Assembly (NCBI GenBank): GCA_013334485.1 | Contig: JAAXXL010000001.1 | Coordinates: 1-64,000, forward strand | DNA length: 64,000 nucleotides | From: Chlorobiaceae bacterium | GTDB taxonomy: Bacteria; Bacteroidota; Chlorobiia; Chlorobiales; Chlorobiaceae | Direction of reading: 5' to 3' | Part shown: piece by piece, positions 27,087-35,850 of the stretch | Numbering within the stretch: the first letter of the stretch is position 1 | How the letters are laid out: each line of letters begins with the position of its first letter | The notes under the pieces: model-generated | What the model was told of the DNA's origin: nothing | The model's input: only the letters and a program-made list of their open reading frames with translations | The model's database searches: none | Made by a program: the position numbers and the translations under genes

Positions 27087-28844
27087 GTGCGCCTGAACAC
27101 CAGACTATATTTATTGCCTGCCGGTTCCCCTGGCAACTGCATCTCTTTGCGGAGCTTGGGCTGTTCACTTTTTTTTGCCCTGCTCATCATCACCTTGTCA
27201 GAACAATCGCTTCATGCCAATCCGGGGAATCGGGCTGTGGCCAGAACAAGATCTCAGCATGGAGCGGATACTCCGACGTATGGAGCAGTCAAAACCGCTG
27301 TTGAAGTGTTCCGGCAAGCATCAAAAAGCGTTGTAGCCATCTATAACTATGGTGACAGTGGTACCCTGCAAAGTCTGGGCAGTGGTATTGTACTGCCATC
27401 AGGCGATGTTGCAACCAATTATCATGTGATAGAAAAAGCCGGCAGGCTGACGGTAATCTATCAGGGAAAAGAGTATCCGGCTAAACCGCGATATATCGAC
27501 CGATTCAGGGACGTATGCTCCCTTGACGCTCCCGGGCTGCAAGCGTTGCATGTCAGATTGGGCAGTACAAAGATTCTCAATGTCGGTGCAAAAGTCTATG
27601 CCATCGGCTCCCCGAAGGGGCTGGAACTCACCTTTTCTGACGGACTGATTTCCCGTTTGCGTGAAGTGGATAAAGGATACTATATCCAGACAACGGCCCC
27701 GATCTCGGTTGGATCAAGCGGAGGTGGACTCTTTGATGAAAATGGCCGGCTGATAGGCTTGCCAACCTATTTTCTCAATCAGGGTCAGCAACTGAATTTT
27801 GCGCTCCCGGTAGAGTGGATTACCGATCTGCCAAACCGTCATGCCATTCAAGCCAAAGCAAATGGAGTTGAAACCGAATGGTTGAATAAAGTGAATACCG
27901 AAGAGGAACAACAGGATTGGGGATCTCTTCTTGATATCTGCAAACGCTGGTCAGCAGCACTTCCTCAAAACTGTTCAGCCTGGAGATATTTAGGGTTTGC
28001 CTATATCCAGAACGGGGACTTGCCAATGGCTATCGCTGCTTATCAGGAAGCTGTACGGATAAATCCGGGTGATGCTCACTATTGGTCTGATCTTGGCGCT
28101 GCCTACGGGCGTGCAGGTCAGCAGGCAAATAAGATTGCTGCCTACGAGCAGGCCGTCACCATTGACCCTGATTCAGAAAACAGTTGGATCAATCTTGGAG
28201 TAGCCTATCTCGATAATGGCAATAGCGAGAAATCCATCAGCGCCTATCAGCAGGCCGTTCGAATAGCTCCGGATAATGTCGGATCATGGACTCAACTTGG
28301 TATTATCTATGGCAGAAATGACCAAAAAGAGAAACAGATAGATGCATTCCGTAAAGCCGTACGGATAAATCCGGACTACAGCAATGCATGGCTCAATCTG
28401 GGATCAGCCTTTCAAAACACCGGTCAGTTTGCCAAGGCAATTGAGGCCTACCAGCAGGCTGTTCGCATCAATCCGGAAAATTCTGACGCCTGGATCAAAC
28501 TTGGCTTTTCCTATCGCGATGCTACTCAGCTCTCAAAAGCACTTGAATCATATCAGCAAGCGGTAAAAATCAATCCTCAAAACTCAAATGCATGGGTCTG
28601 CCTGGGTGTTGCCCATGGTATGGCATATAATGAAACTGAAGAACTTGCTGCCTATCAGGAAGCTCTCCGCGTCAATCCGGAAAACAATATCGCCCTCTTT
28701 AACCTTGGGCATGATTATCTGGAGCACGGCAATCAAAATAAAAGCCTGGAGGTATACTACCGACTTAAACTGGTAAAGCCAGAGCTTGCAACTATTTTTT
28801 TTAATGATTTCAACCATCTTTTTTATCCGAATATCCCGCATTAA
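27087..28844 (+). CDS. Secreted trypsin-like serine protease with eight C-terminal TPRs
   Basis: 585 aa from GTG 27087, with a signal segment (about 25-44, ending SLHA). Residues 70-250 are a chymotrypsin-fold domain: His113 (NYHVIE), Asp142 (FRDVCS) and Ser211 (SVGSSGGGLF), as in HtrA-type proteases but without a PDZ domain. Residues 285-560 hold eight 34-residue tetratricopeptide repeats with W/A-LG-AY patterns, most ending AVRINP. The TPRs probably bind protein partners. A repeat element lies upstream. The start is not fixed; no strong SD is visible. Confidence 0.88.
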   Translation: MRLNTRLYLLPAGSPGNCISLRSLGCSLFFALLIITLSEQSLHANPGNRAVARTRSQHGADTPTYGAVKTAVEVFRQASKSVVAIYNYGDSGTLQSLGSGIVLPSGDVATNYHVIEKAGRLTVIYQGKEYPAKPRYIDRFRDVCSLDAPGLQALHVRLGSTKILNVGAKVYAIGSPKGLELTFSDGLISRLREVDKGYYIQTTAPISVGSSGGGLFDENGRLIGLPTYFLNQGQQLNFALPVEWITDLPNRHAIQAKANGVETEWLNKVNTEEEQQDWGSLLDICKRWSAALPQNCSAWRYLGFAYIQNGDLPMAIAAYQEAVRINPGDAHYWSDLGAAYGRAGQQANKIAAYEQAVTIDPDSENSWINLGVAYLDNGNSEKSISAYQQAVRIAPDNVGSWTQLGIIYGRNDQKEKQIDAFRKAVRINPDYSNAWLNLGSAFQNTGQFAKAIEAYQQAVRINPENSDAWIKLGFSYRDATQLSKALESYQQAVKINPQNSNAWVCLGVAHGMAYNETEELAAYQEALRVNPENNIALFNLGHDYLEHGNQNKSLEVYYRLKLVKPELATIFFNDFNHLFYPNIPH

Positions 28845-28980
28845 ACTTGCCTGACGAAGTGATAATCAATGCGATCAAGGTATCACGGAGACCTTTTGAC
28901 GGTATAAAATATTTTTTTATGACCCGGCTATTACTTAAATTGGTCTCAATAGCGGAGACAAACATCAAAAGCAATCAGGT

Positions 28981-29232
28981 ATGAGCAATATAGCAGGAGT
29001 TTTCACCAACGGAGCCGAAGCTTACGGACGCCTCCTTGAAGTATTCATTGACGGGCATTGGTGGGTTGTCGGAGATGCTCTTGAAAATGTAGGCAAAGCA
29101 ACCAAAAGGCTTGGAGCCAATGCTTATCCCCAGCTTTATGGCGGCTCGGCGTCCTCAGGTTTGAGAGGATCCTCCCCGGAGAAAGCCGGTTTTGCAAAGC
29201 CTTGCAAGGAGATCACAAGTCGCTTTGATTAA
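28981..29232 (+). CDS. csmE: Chlorosome envelope protein of the CsmA family (CsmE-like)
   Basis: 83 aa. It aligns with CsmA (encoded at 55218) along its length: GVFTNGAEAYGRLLEVFIDG then HWWVVGDALENVGKAT, and LRGSSPEKAG near the C-terminus. The single His26 in GHW corresponds to His25 of CsmA, the residue established as the bacteriochlorophyll a ligand in the chlorosome baseplate. CsmE is a minor CsmA paralogue of the envelope. The symbol is by resemblance and could be another CsmA-like gene. A terminator follows at 29264. Confidence 0.78.
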   Translation: MSNIAGVFTNGAEAYGRLLEVFIDGHWWVVGDALENVGKATKRLGANAYPQLYGGSASSGLRGSSPEKAGFAKPCKEITSRFD

Positions 29233-29263
29233 GCTTCCAGCCTGATCAAATTCACAGTATTTT

Positions 29264-29292
29264 AAAAACGGAGCTCCGGCTCCGTTTTTTTG
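29264..29292 (+). terminator. Rho-independent terminator after csmE
   Basis: Stem AAAAACGGAGC / GCTCCGTTTTT with loop TCCG and a T run. It lies 30 bases past the csmE stop and points to monocistronic transcription of csmE. Confidence 0.9.
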
Positions 29293-29425
29293 TTTCCCCT
29301 CTTTTCTGGCAACATTACACATACCAGTGCACCTCTCATATCTTTTCATCTGATTTTTCCTGTACATTGTACATTATAGCGACAGGAGCGCGAAAGCAAC
29401 CGGATATCACTATTTCTGTACAGGC

Positions 29426-30160
29426 ATGAAAGCAACACTGAGCTGCAGCGGATTAAAAAAGATCTACAATAAGCGGGAAGTAGTCAAAAGCTCATCCATT
29501 GAGGTAAAACAGGGGCAGATTGTCGGCCTGCTCGGACCAAACGGTGCAGGAAAAACCACAACATTCTATATGATTGTCGGGCTGGTACGCCCGGACGGTG
29601 GCGATGTTTTTCTTGATGCCGTAAATATTACCCGCATACCGATGTACAAGCGCGCCCGTCTCGGTATCGGCTATCTACCCCAGGAAGCCTCGGTATTTCG
29701 CAATCTGACAGTCGAAGAGAATATCCTGAGCGTACTTGAATTCACACCCCTTTCAAAACCGGAACGACAGGAAAAAACCGACAGGATGCTTGAGGATCTC
29801 AACATTGCCTCTATCCGCAAAAACATGGGCTACACTCTTTCTGGAGGTGAGCGCCGACGGACGGAAATAGCGAGGGCACTGGCACTTGACCCTAAATTCA
29901 TTCTGCTTGATGAACCATTTGCCGGAGTGGATCCTATTTCCGTAGAGGATATCCAGCAAATTGTTGAAGGACTGGTCAAGCGAGATATCGGCGTTCTCAT
30001 CACCGATCATAATGTGCATGAAACGCTCTCCATAACCAGCCATGCATACCTGCTCTTTGAAGGAAGCATCTTCATGCATGGAACCCCGGAAGAGATCGCT
30101 GACAACCCGGAAGTCAGAAAAATGTATCTCGGCGAAAAATTCAGCCTTGACCGCTACTGA
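29426..30160 (+). CDS. lptB: LPS export ABC transporter ATP-binding protein
   Basis: 244 aa ABC ATPase. Walker A GPNGAGKT (37-44), signature LSGGERRR (about 138-145), Walker [14 protein letters not shown] with the D-loop, and the switch His in ITDHNVHET. The phrase [16 protein letters not shown] is diagnostic for LptB among ABC proteins. It powers extraction of lipopolysaccharide by LptFG; one such permease gene is at 15541. The next gene on the strand is 260 bases away, so it is probably alone. Confidence 0.93.
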   Translation: MKATLSCSGLKKIYNKREVVKSSSIEVKQGQIVGLLGPNGAGKTTTFYMIVGLVRPDGGDVFLDAVNITRIPMYKRARLGIGYLPQEASVFRNLTVEENILSVLEFTPLSKPERQEKTDRMLEDLNIASIRKNMGYTLSGGERRRTEIARALALDPKFILLDEPFAGVDPISVEDIQQIVEGLVKRDIGVLITDHNVHETLSITSHAYLLFEGSIFMHGTPEEIADNPEVRKMYLGEKFSLDRY

Positions 30161-30427
30161 GCTCGCCCGCTATAACTGATCTCTCTGTTTTGCATAACAA
30201 CATGAGGTGCCTGTGATTCAATGGCAAAGAGAGAAGAGCCTCCAACATAAATATCTCAATGCATCATGAAACTTTAAGAGGTAAAGTTCTGGTTTCAAAA
30301 AGAAAAGAAGGCTTTGTTGATTGTCGTGATGAAGAGATAGAGCGTACCTCCTTAAGATTCACGATGCTCCTTCCGTTTTTTTTTCGAAAGAGAAATCGTT
30401 AAACGATTCACCGGAGGCTATAGCGCA

Positions 30428-31930
30428 ATGCACATTCTTTTGATCTATCCGGAATTCCCCGATACCTTCTGGAGCTTCAAGCATGCCCTGAAATTTGTCA
30501 ATAAAAAAGCCTCGCTTCCACCACTCGGCCTCCTCACGGTTGCCGCAATGCTGCCTGAAAGCTGGAAAAAGAAGCTGGTAGACCTTAATACTGATACGCT
30601 CCGTGCTGATGATGTTGCATGGGCTGACATGGCATTTATCAGCGCTATGGCTGTACAGCAGGAATCAGCGCGCAAGATTATCGAACTCTGCAACAATGCC
30701 GGATTGACTGTAGTTGCCGGGGGGCCGCTCTTTACATCAGAACATGAAGCTTTTCCGGATGTTGATCATTTTGTGCTGAACGAAGCCGAGCTTACCCTCC
30801 CCCCCTTTCTTGAAGATCTGACAAACGGATCACTAAAAAAATTTTACACAACGACCCACTTTCCGGATATCACACAAACCCCGGCTCCCCTGTGGGAGCT
30901 GCTCGACATGAATAAATATGCATCGATGGCCTTGCAGTTTTCGCGAGGATGCCCATACCAGTGCGACTTCTGCAATGTCACAGCTCTGCTTGGCCACAAA
31001 ATCCGCTCCAAAACAAGCGACCAGATCATTACTGAGCTTGATGGCCTTCGCAGGCTTGGATGGCAGGACAGCATCTTCTTTGTCGATGACAACTTCATTG
31101 CGCACAAAACGTACCTGAAAAAAGAGCTGCTGCCCCGGCTAATCGAATGGCAAAAAGAGAGCAATAGTACAACCCGGTTCTATACCGAATGTTCAATCAA
31201 CCTGGCGGATGACCACGAACTGATGTCGCTCATGGCGGATGCCGGATTTACAATGGTCTTTGTCGGCATTGAAACTCCGGATGATGCCGCACTCCATGCC
31301 TGCGGCAAACAGCACAACACCTCAAGGGACATGCTCGCAAACATTAAAAAAATCCAGCAGGCAGGAATGGAGGTACAGGGGGGCTTTATAGTCGGTTTTG
31401 ACACCGATACCCCTTCCATATTCCAAAAACAGATTGAATTCATCCAGAAGAGCGGTATCGTTACCGCCATGGTTGGAATACTCCAGGCCCTACCCGGAAC
31501 CAGGCTTTACGACCGCATGCAGAAGGAGGGGCGACTGCTGCACAACTCAAGCGGTGACAATGCCGACAGCAACACTAATATTGTGCCAATCATGGAGCTT
31601 GAGCTGCTGAGAAAAGGCTATACCGACATGATGAACCAGCTCTACTCTCCACAATATTACTACAGACGGATCCGGACACTCCTCAGTGAATACCGGCCTC
31701 CTCGCTTTAAAAGAAGAGTCCGGTTCAATGACATCATGACCTTTGCACGCACAACGCTGCTGCTCGGTGTGGTAGGGCGTGAACGGTTCCACTACTGGAA
31801 GATGCTTATCTGGACATTTTTTAACCGGCAGCATGCTCTGCCGCTCGCTGTAACGCTTGCCATATACGGCCACCATTTCCGCAAGGTTTGTCAGTTGCAC
31901 CTTAAGGAGAGAAGAAGAGAAACAGCATAA
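30428..31930 (+). CDS. B12-binding radical SAM protein (HpnP/BchQ/BchR-like methyltransferase family)
   Basis: 500 aa. An N-terminal B12-binding domain (1-140, beginning MHILLIYPEFPDTFWS) is followed by a radical SAM domain with Cys175, Cys179 and Cys182 (RGCPYQCDFC), and a C-terminal DUF4070-type tail (from about 360). This architecture is shared by hopanoid C-2 methylase HpnP and by the bacteriochlorophyllide methyltransferases BchQ and BchR of green sulfur bacteria, which methylate the C-8 and C-12 side chains. The symbol cannot be decided from sequence alone; either is possible, as is another paralogue. csmE and lptB lie upstream. Confidence 0.85.
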   Translation: MHILLIYPEFPDTFWSFKHALKFVNKKASLPPLGLLTVAAMLPESWKKKLVDLNTDTLRADDVAWADMAFISAMAVQQESARKIIELCNNAGLTVVAGGPLFTSEHEAFPDVDHFVLNEAELTLPPFLEDLTNGSLKKFYTTTHFPDITQTPAPLWELLDMNKYASMALQFSRGCPYQCDFCNVTALLGHKIRSKTSDQIITELDGLRRLGWQDSIFFVDDNFIAHKTYLKKELLPRLIEWQKESNSTTRFYTECSINLADDHELMSLMADAGFTMVFVGIETPDDAALHACGKQHNTSRDMLANIKKIQQAGMEVQGGFIVGFDTDTPSIFQKQIEFIQKSGIVTAMVGILQALPGTRLYDRMQKEGRLLHNSSGDNADSNTNIVPIMELELLRKGYTDMMNQLYSPQYYYRRIRTLLSEYRPPRFKRRVRFNDIMTFARTTLLLGVVGRERFHYWKMLIWTFFNRQHALPLAVTLAIYGHHFRKVCQLHLKERRRETA

Positions 31931-31985
31931 AAGCACCTCTATTCATTTGTTACGCGATTCGATTGCGTCGTTGGGCGGTGCCCGT
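31931..31985 (-). repeat. Dispersed palindromic element, partial copy G, inverse
   Basis: AGCACCTCTATTCATTTGTT followed by GCGATTCGATTGCGTCGTTGGGCGGTGC. On the minus strand this matches the right half of copy E (CACCGCCCAACG, AATCG, AATAAATAGAGGTGC). It begins right after the radical SAM stop codon. Confidence 0.65.
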
Positions 31986-32175
31986 GAGCAGGATGAAATA
32001 TGTCGTATATAGAGTGCATCTATATAATCTTTTTAATTTCTCTTGCTTCTTGAAATAATAAAGTGTACAATATGGAGCATGGCCAACGGTTGGCCTGAAA
32101 ACTTTCAAGTGATTTGTGCTTTTGGTTATTTGATAGTCTTTCTCTCTTGATAAAAGCACAAACTATTATAAGAAT

Positions 32176-32448
32176 ATGAATATTTACATTGGCAATCTTG
32201 ATTACAGCGTAACCGAAGCTGATCTTCGTGAGACTTTCGGCGAATTCGGTGAAGTTGCAAGCGCAAGTGTCATCAACGACAAATTCACAGGCCGCTCAAA
32301 GGGTTTTGGTTTTGTTGAAATGCCTAACGATGCAGATGCTACTTCAGCAATCGCTGACCTCAACGACAGTGATCTGAACGGCAGAACCATCAAGGTTAAC
32401 GAGGCTAAGCCCCGTGAAGAGCGTCCAGCTTCCCGCTCACGGTATTAA
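32176..32448 (+). CDS. RNA-binding protein, single RRM domain
   Basis: 90 aa. RNP2 IYIGNL is at 3-8 and RNP1 KGFGFVEM at 42-49, one RRM fold, followed by a short Arg/Ser tail. Small single-RRM proteins are common in cyanobacteria, where several are cold-induced, and occur in other bacteria. No tail Gly-rich region is present. The upstream leader to the previous gene is about 245 bases and could hold a regulatory element; a strong terminator follows, so the gene is a unit of its own. Confidence 0.92.
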   Translation: MNIYIGNLDYSVTEADLRETFGEFGEVASASVINDKFTGRSKGFGFVEMPNDADATSAIADLNDSDLNGRTIKVNEAKPREERPASRSRY

Positions 32449-32467
32449 GCTTACCACTACGGATACT

Positions 32468-32503
32468 AAAAAGCTGCTGTTGCGAAACAGCAGCTTTTTT
32501 TTT
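32468..32503 (+). terminator. Rho-independent terminator after the RRM gene
   Basis: Stem AAAGCTGCTGTT / AACAGCAGCTTT with loop TGCG-like and a run of nine T. Strong. Confidence 0.92.
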
Positions 32504-32660
32504 GCCCCTCACTTTCGGTGCATACCGTTATCTTTCCAGGATTTCTGAATCCGGAAGTACCGGCAGTTGCTTCTCATCTCTTTCGACTCTCAGTTTGCCG
32601 GCCACTGTTTGTTGCGTATCTTGACAGGAAAGCCTTTACCCCTCGAACCTGATACCCTTC

Positions 32661-34100
32661 ATGACAGCCCGACACCTGCTTTTCGAGTCCGACGGCGGAT
32701 TTATCCGCATCCCGATATGGGGCCACATTCCCCTCAGCGGACCGATGAAAAAAATCCTCTCTCACCCTTCGTTCCTTCGGCTTAAAGGGATCCGCCAGCT
32801 CTCATTCTCCCAGCAGGTCTACCCTGGAGCAACGCATACCCGCTTTGAGCACTCCATAGGGGTCTATCATCTCATGAAGCTGATTCTGCAGCGGATGCTG
32901 ACAAGCAAACTTGCGCTCACTCTTCAGGATGAGAACTTCAAATTTGATGACCATAACTGCCGGGTACTGCTCTCGGCAAGCCTGCTGCACGATATCGGCC
33001 ACTTTCCCCATGCCCATATCATTGAGGAGCAGATTCCGGTAATAGGAGGTGAACCGGTATTTTCACATCACGAGGATCTCTGCAGCTACTTCATTTACGA
33101 GGAGCATCCCGGTATCGCAACAATAGCTGAAATTCTGAAAGAGGAGTGGAAGGTCAATCCCGAAGAGGTGATCGCGCTTATCAAGGGAGGCTCTGAAACC
33201 CGATTCGGAAAACTGATCAGTGGAACACTTGATCCCGACAAGATGGACTATCTGATGCGTGACGCGCATCACTGCAACATTCCTTATGGAAGCATTGATA
33301 TTGAACGACTGATCGAGTCTTTTGTACCTGATCCGGAGCGGGAGCGGTTCGCCATTACCGAAAAAGGAATTGCACCGCTTGAAAGCCTGCTCTTTGCCAA
33401 ATACATGATGATGCGCAACGTCTACTGGCATCATACCAGCAGGGCACTTTCGGCAATGCTTCGCAGACTTTTGCAGGATATTTCCGGTGAAGGGCTGCTC
33501 TCAGCCACTGCCATGCGGAATCTCTTCTACGGCAATGCGGACGACAGGGTCCTGCATGAACTGAAACAGCTTATGCAGGATAAAACACACCCGCTCATGG
33601 CACTCCTTGATGACATCATCATGCGAAGGGTTTACAAGAGGGCAATCACTGTTCAGCCCTACATCAAAAACTCTTCACAGGCTGATGAGCGATGGTTTAT
33701 CTATAACAGCGATAACAAAATGCGCCGACAGAAAGAGCTGGAGATCTGTGACTTCCTGAATAAACGCTTTCATCTTGACCTGAACGGCCACGAGGTTTTG
33801 ATTGATCCACCGTCGAAAAAAGACATTTTTGACTATGCCGACCTTAAAGAGCTGAGAGTGTTACCAACCCGAACTGAACATATCCACTACTCCCTGCAAC
33901 TTGATTCAGAATATGTTCGATTTGATGACTTGAATGAATCAGTTTTCCAGTCGGACTTTATTCTCTCGTTTGAACGTTATACAAAAAAATTCAGGCTGCT
34001 CTGCCGCCCTGATCTGACTGATCATATTGTAGCTGCCCGCGAAGAGATTATGTGTCTGCTTGCGAATGATCTTGACCTGTTTCGTCAAGGGCACCTCTAA
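32661..34100 (+). CDS. HD-superfamily phosphohydrolase (dNTPase-like)
   Basis: 479 aa. The HD motif is complete: RFEHSIGVYH (His64), LLHDIGHFPHAH (His110, Asp111) and DPDKMDYLMRDA (the final Asp about 190). This is the SAMHD1/YdhJ-like set of phosphohydrolases, many of which hydrolyse dNTPs. It is separate from Dgt. The last codons (GGGCACCTCTAA) lie inside a fragment of the palindromic element, so the C-terminal GHL may be element-encoded. It probably starts at the ATG at 32661. Confidence 0.9.
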   Translation: MTARHLLFESDGGFIRIPIWGHIPLSGPMKKILSHPSFLRLKGIRQLSFSQQVYPGATHTRFEHSIGVYHLMKLILQRMLTSKLALTLQDENFKFDDHNCRVLLSASLLHDIGHFPHAHIIEEQIPVIGGEPVFSHHEDLCSYFIYEEHPGIATIAEILKEEWKVNPEEVIALIKGGSETRFGKLISGTLDPDKMDYLMRDAHHCNIPYGSIDIERLIESFVPDPERERFAITEKGIAPLESLLFAKYMMMRNVYWHHTSRALSAMLRRLLQDISGEGLLSATAMRNLFYGNADDRVLHELKQLMQDKTHPLMALLDDIIMRRVYKRAITVQPYIKNSSQADERWFIYNSDNKMRRQKELEICDFLNKRFHLDLNGHEVLIDPPSKKDIFDYADLKELRVLPTRTEHIHYSLQLDSEYVRFDDLNESVFQSDFILSFERYTKKFRLLCRPDLTDHIVAAREEIMCLLANDLDLFRQGHL

Positions 34101-34140
34101 AAATCTATTCTGCGCTTTGATTGCATCGCTGGGCAAACCC
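34091..34140 (-). repeat. Dispersed palindromic element, fragment H, inverse
   Basis: GGGCACCTCTAAAAATCTATTC, then GATTGCATCGCTGGGCAAACC. It matches the outer right end and inner core of the family on the minus strand. It contains the stop codon of the HD-phosphohydrolase gene. Confidence 0.55.
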
Positions 34141-34159
34141 CGGTCAACTTAAGTGCGGA

Positions 34160-34351
34160 TTAACTGAACTGCTTCCAGTTAATGACGGTATGAAAAAGAA
34201 CCGCGATAACAAGCAGAGCGCTCAACCACACCTGGAGAGACTGGAACAGGCCGGTAACAACCGTCAATAAAAAGAGAAGACCGGTAATAACCGAAAGAAT
34301 AAATGCCCCGATAGCAAAAAGGCTCACAGAGAATCTGGTGTTTATGTTCAT
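34160..34351 (-). CDS. Small membrane protein, two transmembrane helices
   Basis: 63 aa: MNINTRFSVSLFAIGAF and onward, with two hydrophobic helices (about 8-32 and 38-57) separated by QSLQVW and ending HTVINWKQFS. It resembles the core of DUF4405-type small membrane proteins but is too short to assign. It is convergent with the HD gene and divergent from the YtxH gene. It has no strong SD; the composition supports a real membrane protein. Confidence 0.55.
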   Translation of the reverse strand: MNINTRFSVSLFAIGAFILSVITGLLFLLTVVTGLFQSLQVWLSALLVIAVLFHTVINWKQFS

Positions 34352-34474
34352 CGTATCGTAAGTAATAATGAGTTAATACTCTTCCATCAACAGTTAATAA
34401 AGTACACCCGCGATTCCTAACAGAGTATAAATGAACCCTTAAATGTTGCTTAAAAACGCAGCATTACCGTTACA

Positions 34475-34560
34475 GGGCGCATCTGTTTATGGTTGTGAGA
34501 AGCTCGAGAAGAAGGCGGACGGAGCGCAGAAGCCGGGTTTCGGAACAAATAGATAGAGGA
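34475..34560 (+). repeat. Dispersed palindromic element, internally deleted copy I
   Basis: AGGGCGCATCTGTTTATGGT then GTGAGAAGCTCGAGAAGAAG, GCGGACGGAGCGCAGAAGCC and directly GGGTTTCGGAACAAATAGAT. The middle 45 or so bases of the full element, including the GAGCACC core, are missing. It lies 58 bases upstream of the YtxH gene; translation through it produces the spurious Arg-rich N-terminal extension. Confidence 0.75.
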
Positions 34561-34617
34561 AAACACCAATCTGTACTTTATCTTTACACTACAGGAAAAA
34601 ACAAAACATCACCAACT

Positions 34618-34941
34618 ATGGAACAGCAGGACAAGTTTTATAAAGGTCTTTTTTTCGGCGCAATGCTTGGTGCTGCTGCCGGAACGATTATGGGACTGCT
34701 TTTCGCTCCGCACAAAGGGACGGAGACACAGCAAATAATTTCAGGCAAGGTAAAACATGCAATTGACAAGGCTTCCGAATTATACGAAAGCAGTGAACAT
34801 GATGTTGCATACAATAACGATGCAAAAAAACGTTCACAGGAGATCATCGATACGGCAAGAGATGAGGCAAAAATCATACTAAACGAAGCCAACAGCATTA
34901 TCCGAGAAATCAAAGGATATCCAAAAACCCAGGAAAACTGA
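34618..34941 (+). CDS. YtxH-domain protein
   Basis: 107 aa from the ATG at 34618. One transmembrane glycine-rich helix (LFFGAMLGAAAGTIMGLLFAP, about 10-30) followed by HKGTETQQIISGKVK is the YtxH (DUF5132-like) signature. The C-terminal part is charged and probably coiled. A start at 34489 would translate the repeat element and is rejected. The hydrolase gene follows after three bases, indicating coupling. YtxH proteins have been linked to stress in Bacillus; here the role is unknown. Confidence 0.85.
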   Translation: MEQQDKFYKGLFFGAMLGAAAGTIMGLLFAPHKGTETQQIISGKVKHAIDKASELYESSEHDVAYNNDAKKRSQEIIDTARDEAKIILNEANSIIREIKGYPKTQEN

Positions 34942-34944
34942 GCA

Positions 34945-35739
34945 ATGCTTACCTACCGCAGTGCAAACACTGCTGAAGGAAGCAGAAGTCGCCATGCAGT
35001 GCTTCTCCTGCACGCATTCCCGCTCTCGGCAGCCATGTGGCAGCCGCAGATCGAGGCGCTCGCTAATACAGGCTTTACCGTCATTGCGCCTAACGCTTAT
35101 GGCATAGATGGATCGGAGGAGAAAGAGAGCTGGAACTTTACCGGTTACGCCCACGAACTTGCAGCACTTCTCGATTCACTCGGTATTGAGCAGGTAACGG
35201 TTGCAGGTCTTTCGATGGGAGGGTATCAGGCTTTTGAATTCTACCGGCTCTACCCTGATAAAACCGCATCTCTGATACTGTGCGACACAAGAGCTGAAAA
35301 CGATGCTCCTGAGGCAAGAGCGGGACGAGAGGAGTTTATCCGGGCGGTTGAACAAAGGGGGGCAAATGAGGCCGCAGAAAGGATGATACCCAACTTTTTC
35401 TCTCCCTCCACCTACACCGAAAAACCGGAACTGGTCAGCGAGGCCAGGGCGATGATTGAAAATCAGTCTGCGCCGGTGGTCAATGCCACCATGCGAGCTA
35501 TCATGACAAGAAAGGATGCAACACCGCTTCTGGCTTCGATCAACTGCCCGGTGCTGGTGATAGTCGGCTCTGATGATAAAGTGACCACAAAAGAGACCGC
35601 AGCCACAATCAGCGATAGAATTACCGGCTCCCGGCTTCTGGTGCTTCAGGATGCAGGACACCTTTCAAACCTCGAACAGCCCGAACAGTTCACGCACGCA
35701 CTGCTTGAGCACATTGAAAACCTCATAGCATTGATGTAA
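34945..35739 (+). CDS. Alpha/beta hydrolase
   Basis: 264 aa alpha/beta hydrolase fold: LLLHAFPLSAAMW (oxyanion region), the nucleophile elbow AGLSMGGYQ with Ser90, an acid residue near 215 (VGSDDKVTT) and DAGHLSNLEQPEQF with the catalytic His near 243. This is the RutD/haloalkane-dehalogenase-like group of esterases, with unknown substrate. The ATG lies three bases after the YtxH stop. Confidence 0.9.
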   Translation: MLTYRSANTAEGSRSRHAVLLLHAFPLSAAMWQPQIEALANTGFTVIAPNAYGIDGSEEKESWNFTGYAHELAALLDSLGIEQVTVAGLSMGGYQAFEFYRLYPDKTASLILCDTRAENDAPEARAGREEFIRAVEQRGANEAAERMIPNFFSPSTYTEKPELVSEARAMIENQSAPVVNATMRAIMTRKDATPLLASINCPVLVIVGSDDKVTTKETAATISDRITGSRLLVLQDAGHLSNLEQPEQFTHALLEHIENLIALM

Positions 35740-35756
35740 ATCCTTTCTGATTAATA

Positions 35757-35795
35757 CAAGGACCACAAGGACTTCAAGGACAACAACGACGAAGA
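35757..35795 (-). repeat. Short periodic GTCCTTG intergenic repeat, inverse copy
   Basis: On the minus strand it reads GTTGTCCTTGAAGTCCTTGT then GGTCCTTG, periodic like the copy at 7616. It sits between the hydrolase and aroA, which converge. It is followed by the GGGGCGATC hairpin. Confidence 0.55.
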
Positions 35796-35804
35796 GAATC
35801 GGGA

Positions 35805-35832
35805 TAGGGGCGATCACGCAGGATCGCCCCTA
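35805..35832. terminator. Hairpin between convergent hydrolase and aroA genes
   Basis: Perfect 11-base stem TAGGGGCGATC / GATCGCCCCTA with a six-base loop. No T run follows, so it may be a repetitive palindrome rather than an intrinsic terminator; a GGGGCGATC-type palindrome recurs in many bacterial genomes. Confidence 0.5.
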
Positions 35833-35850
35833 CACCAATCCAAAATCTCT

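Noticed and set aside
34489-34617. Arg-rich N-terminal extension of the YtxH protein
   Set aside because: It translates the repeat element; the conserved protein starts at 34618.
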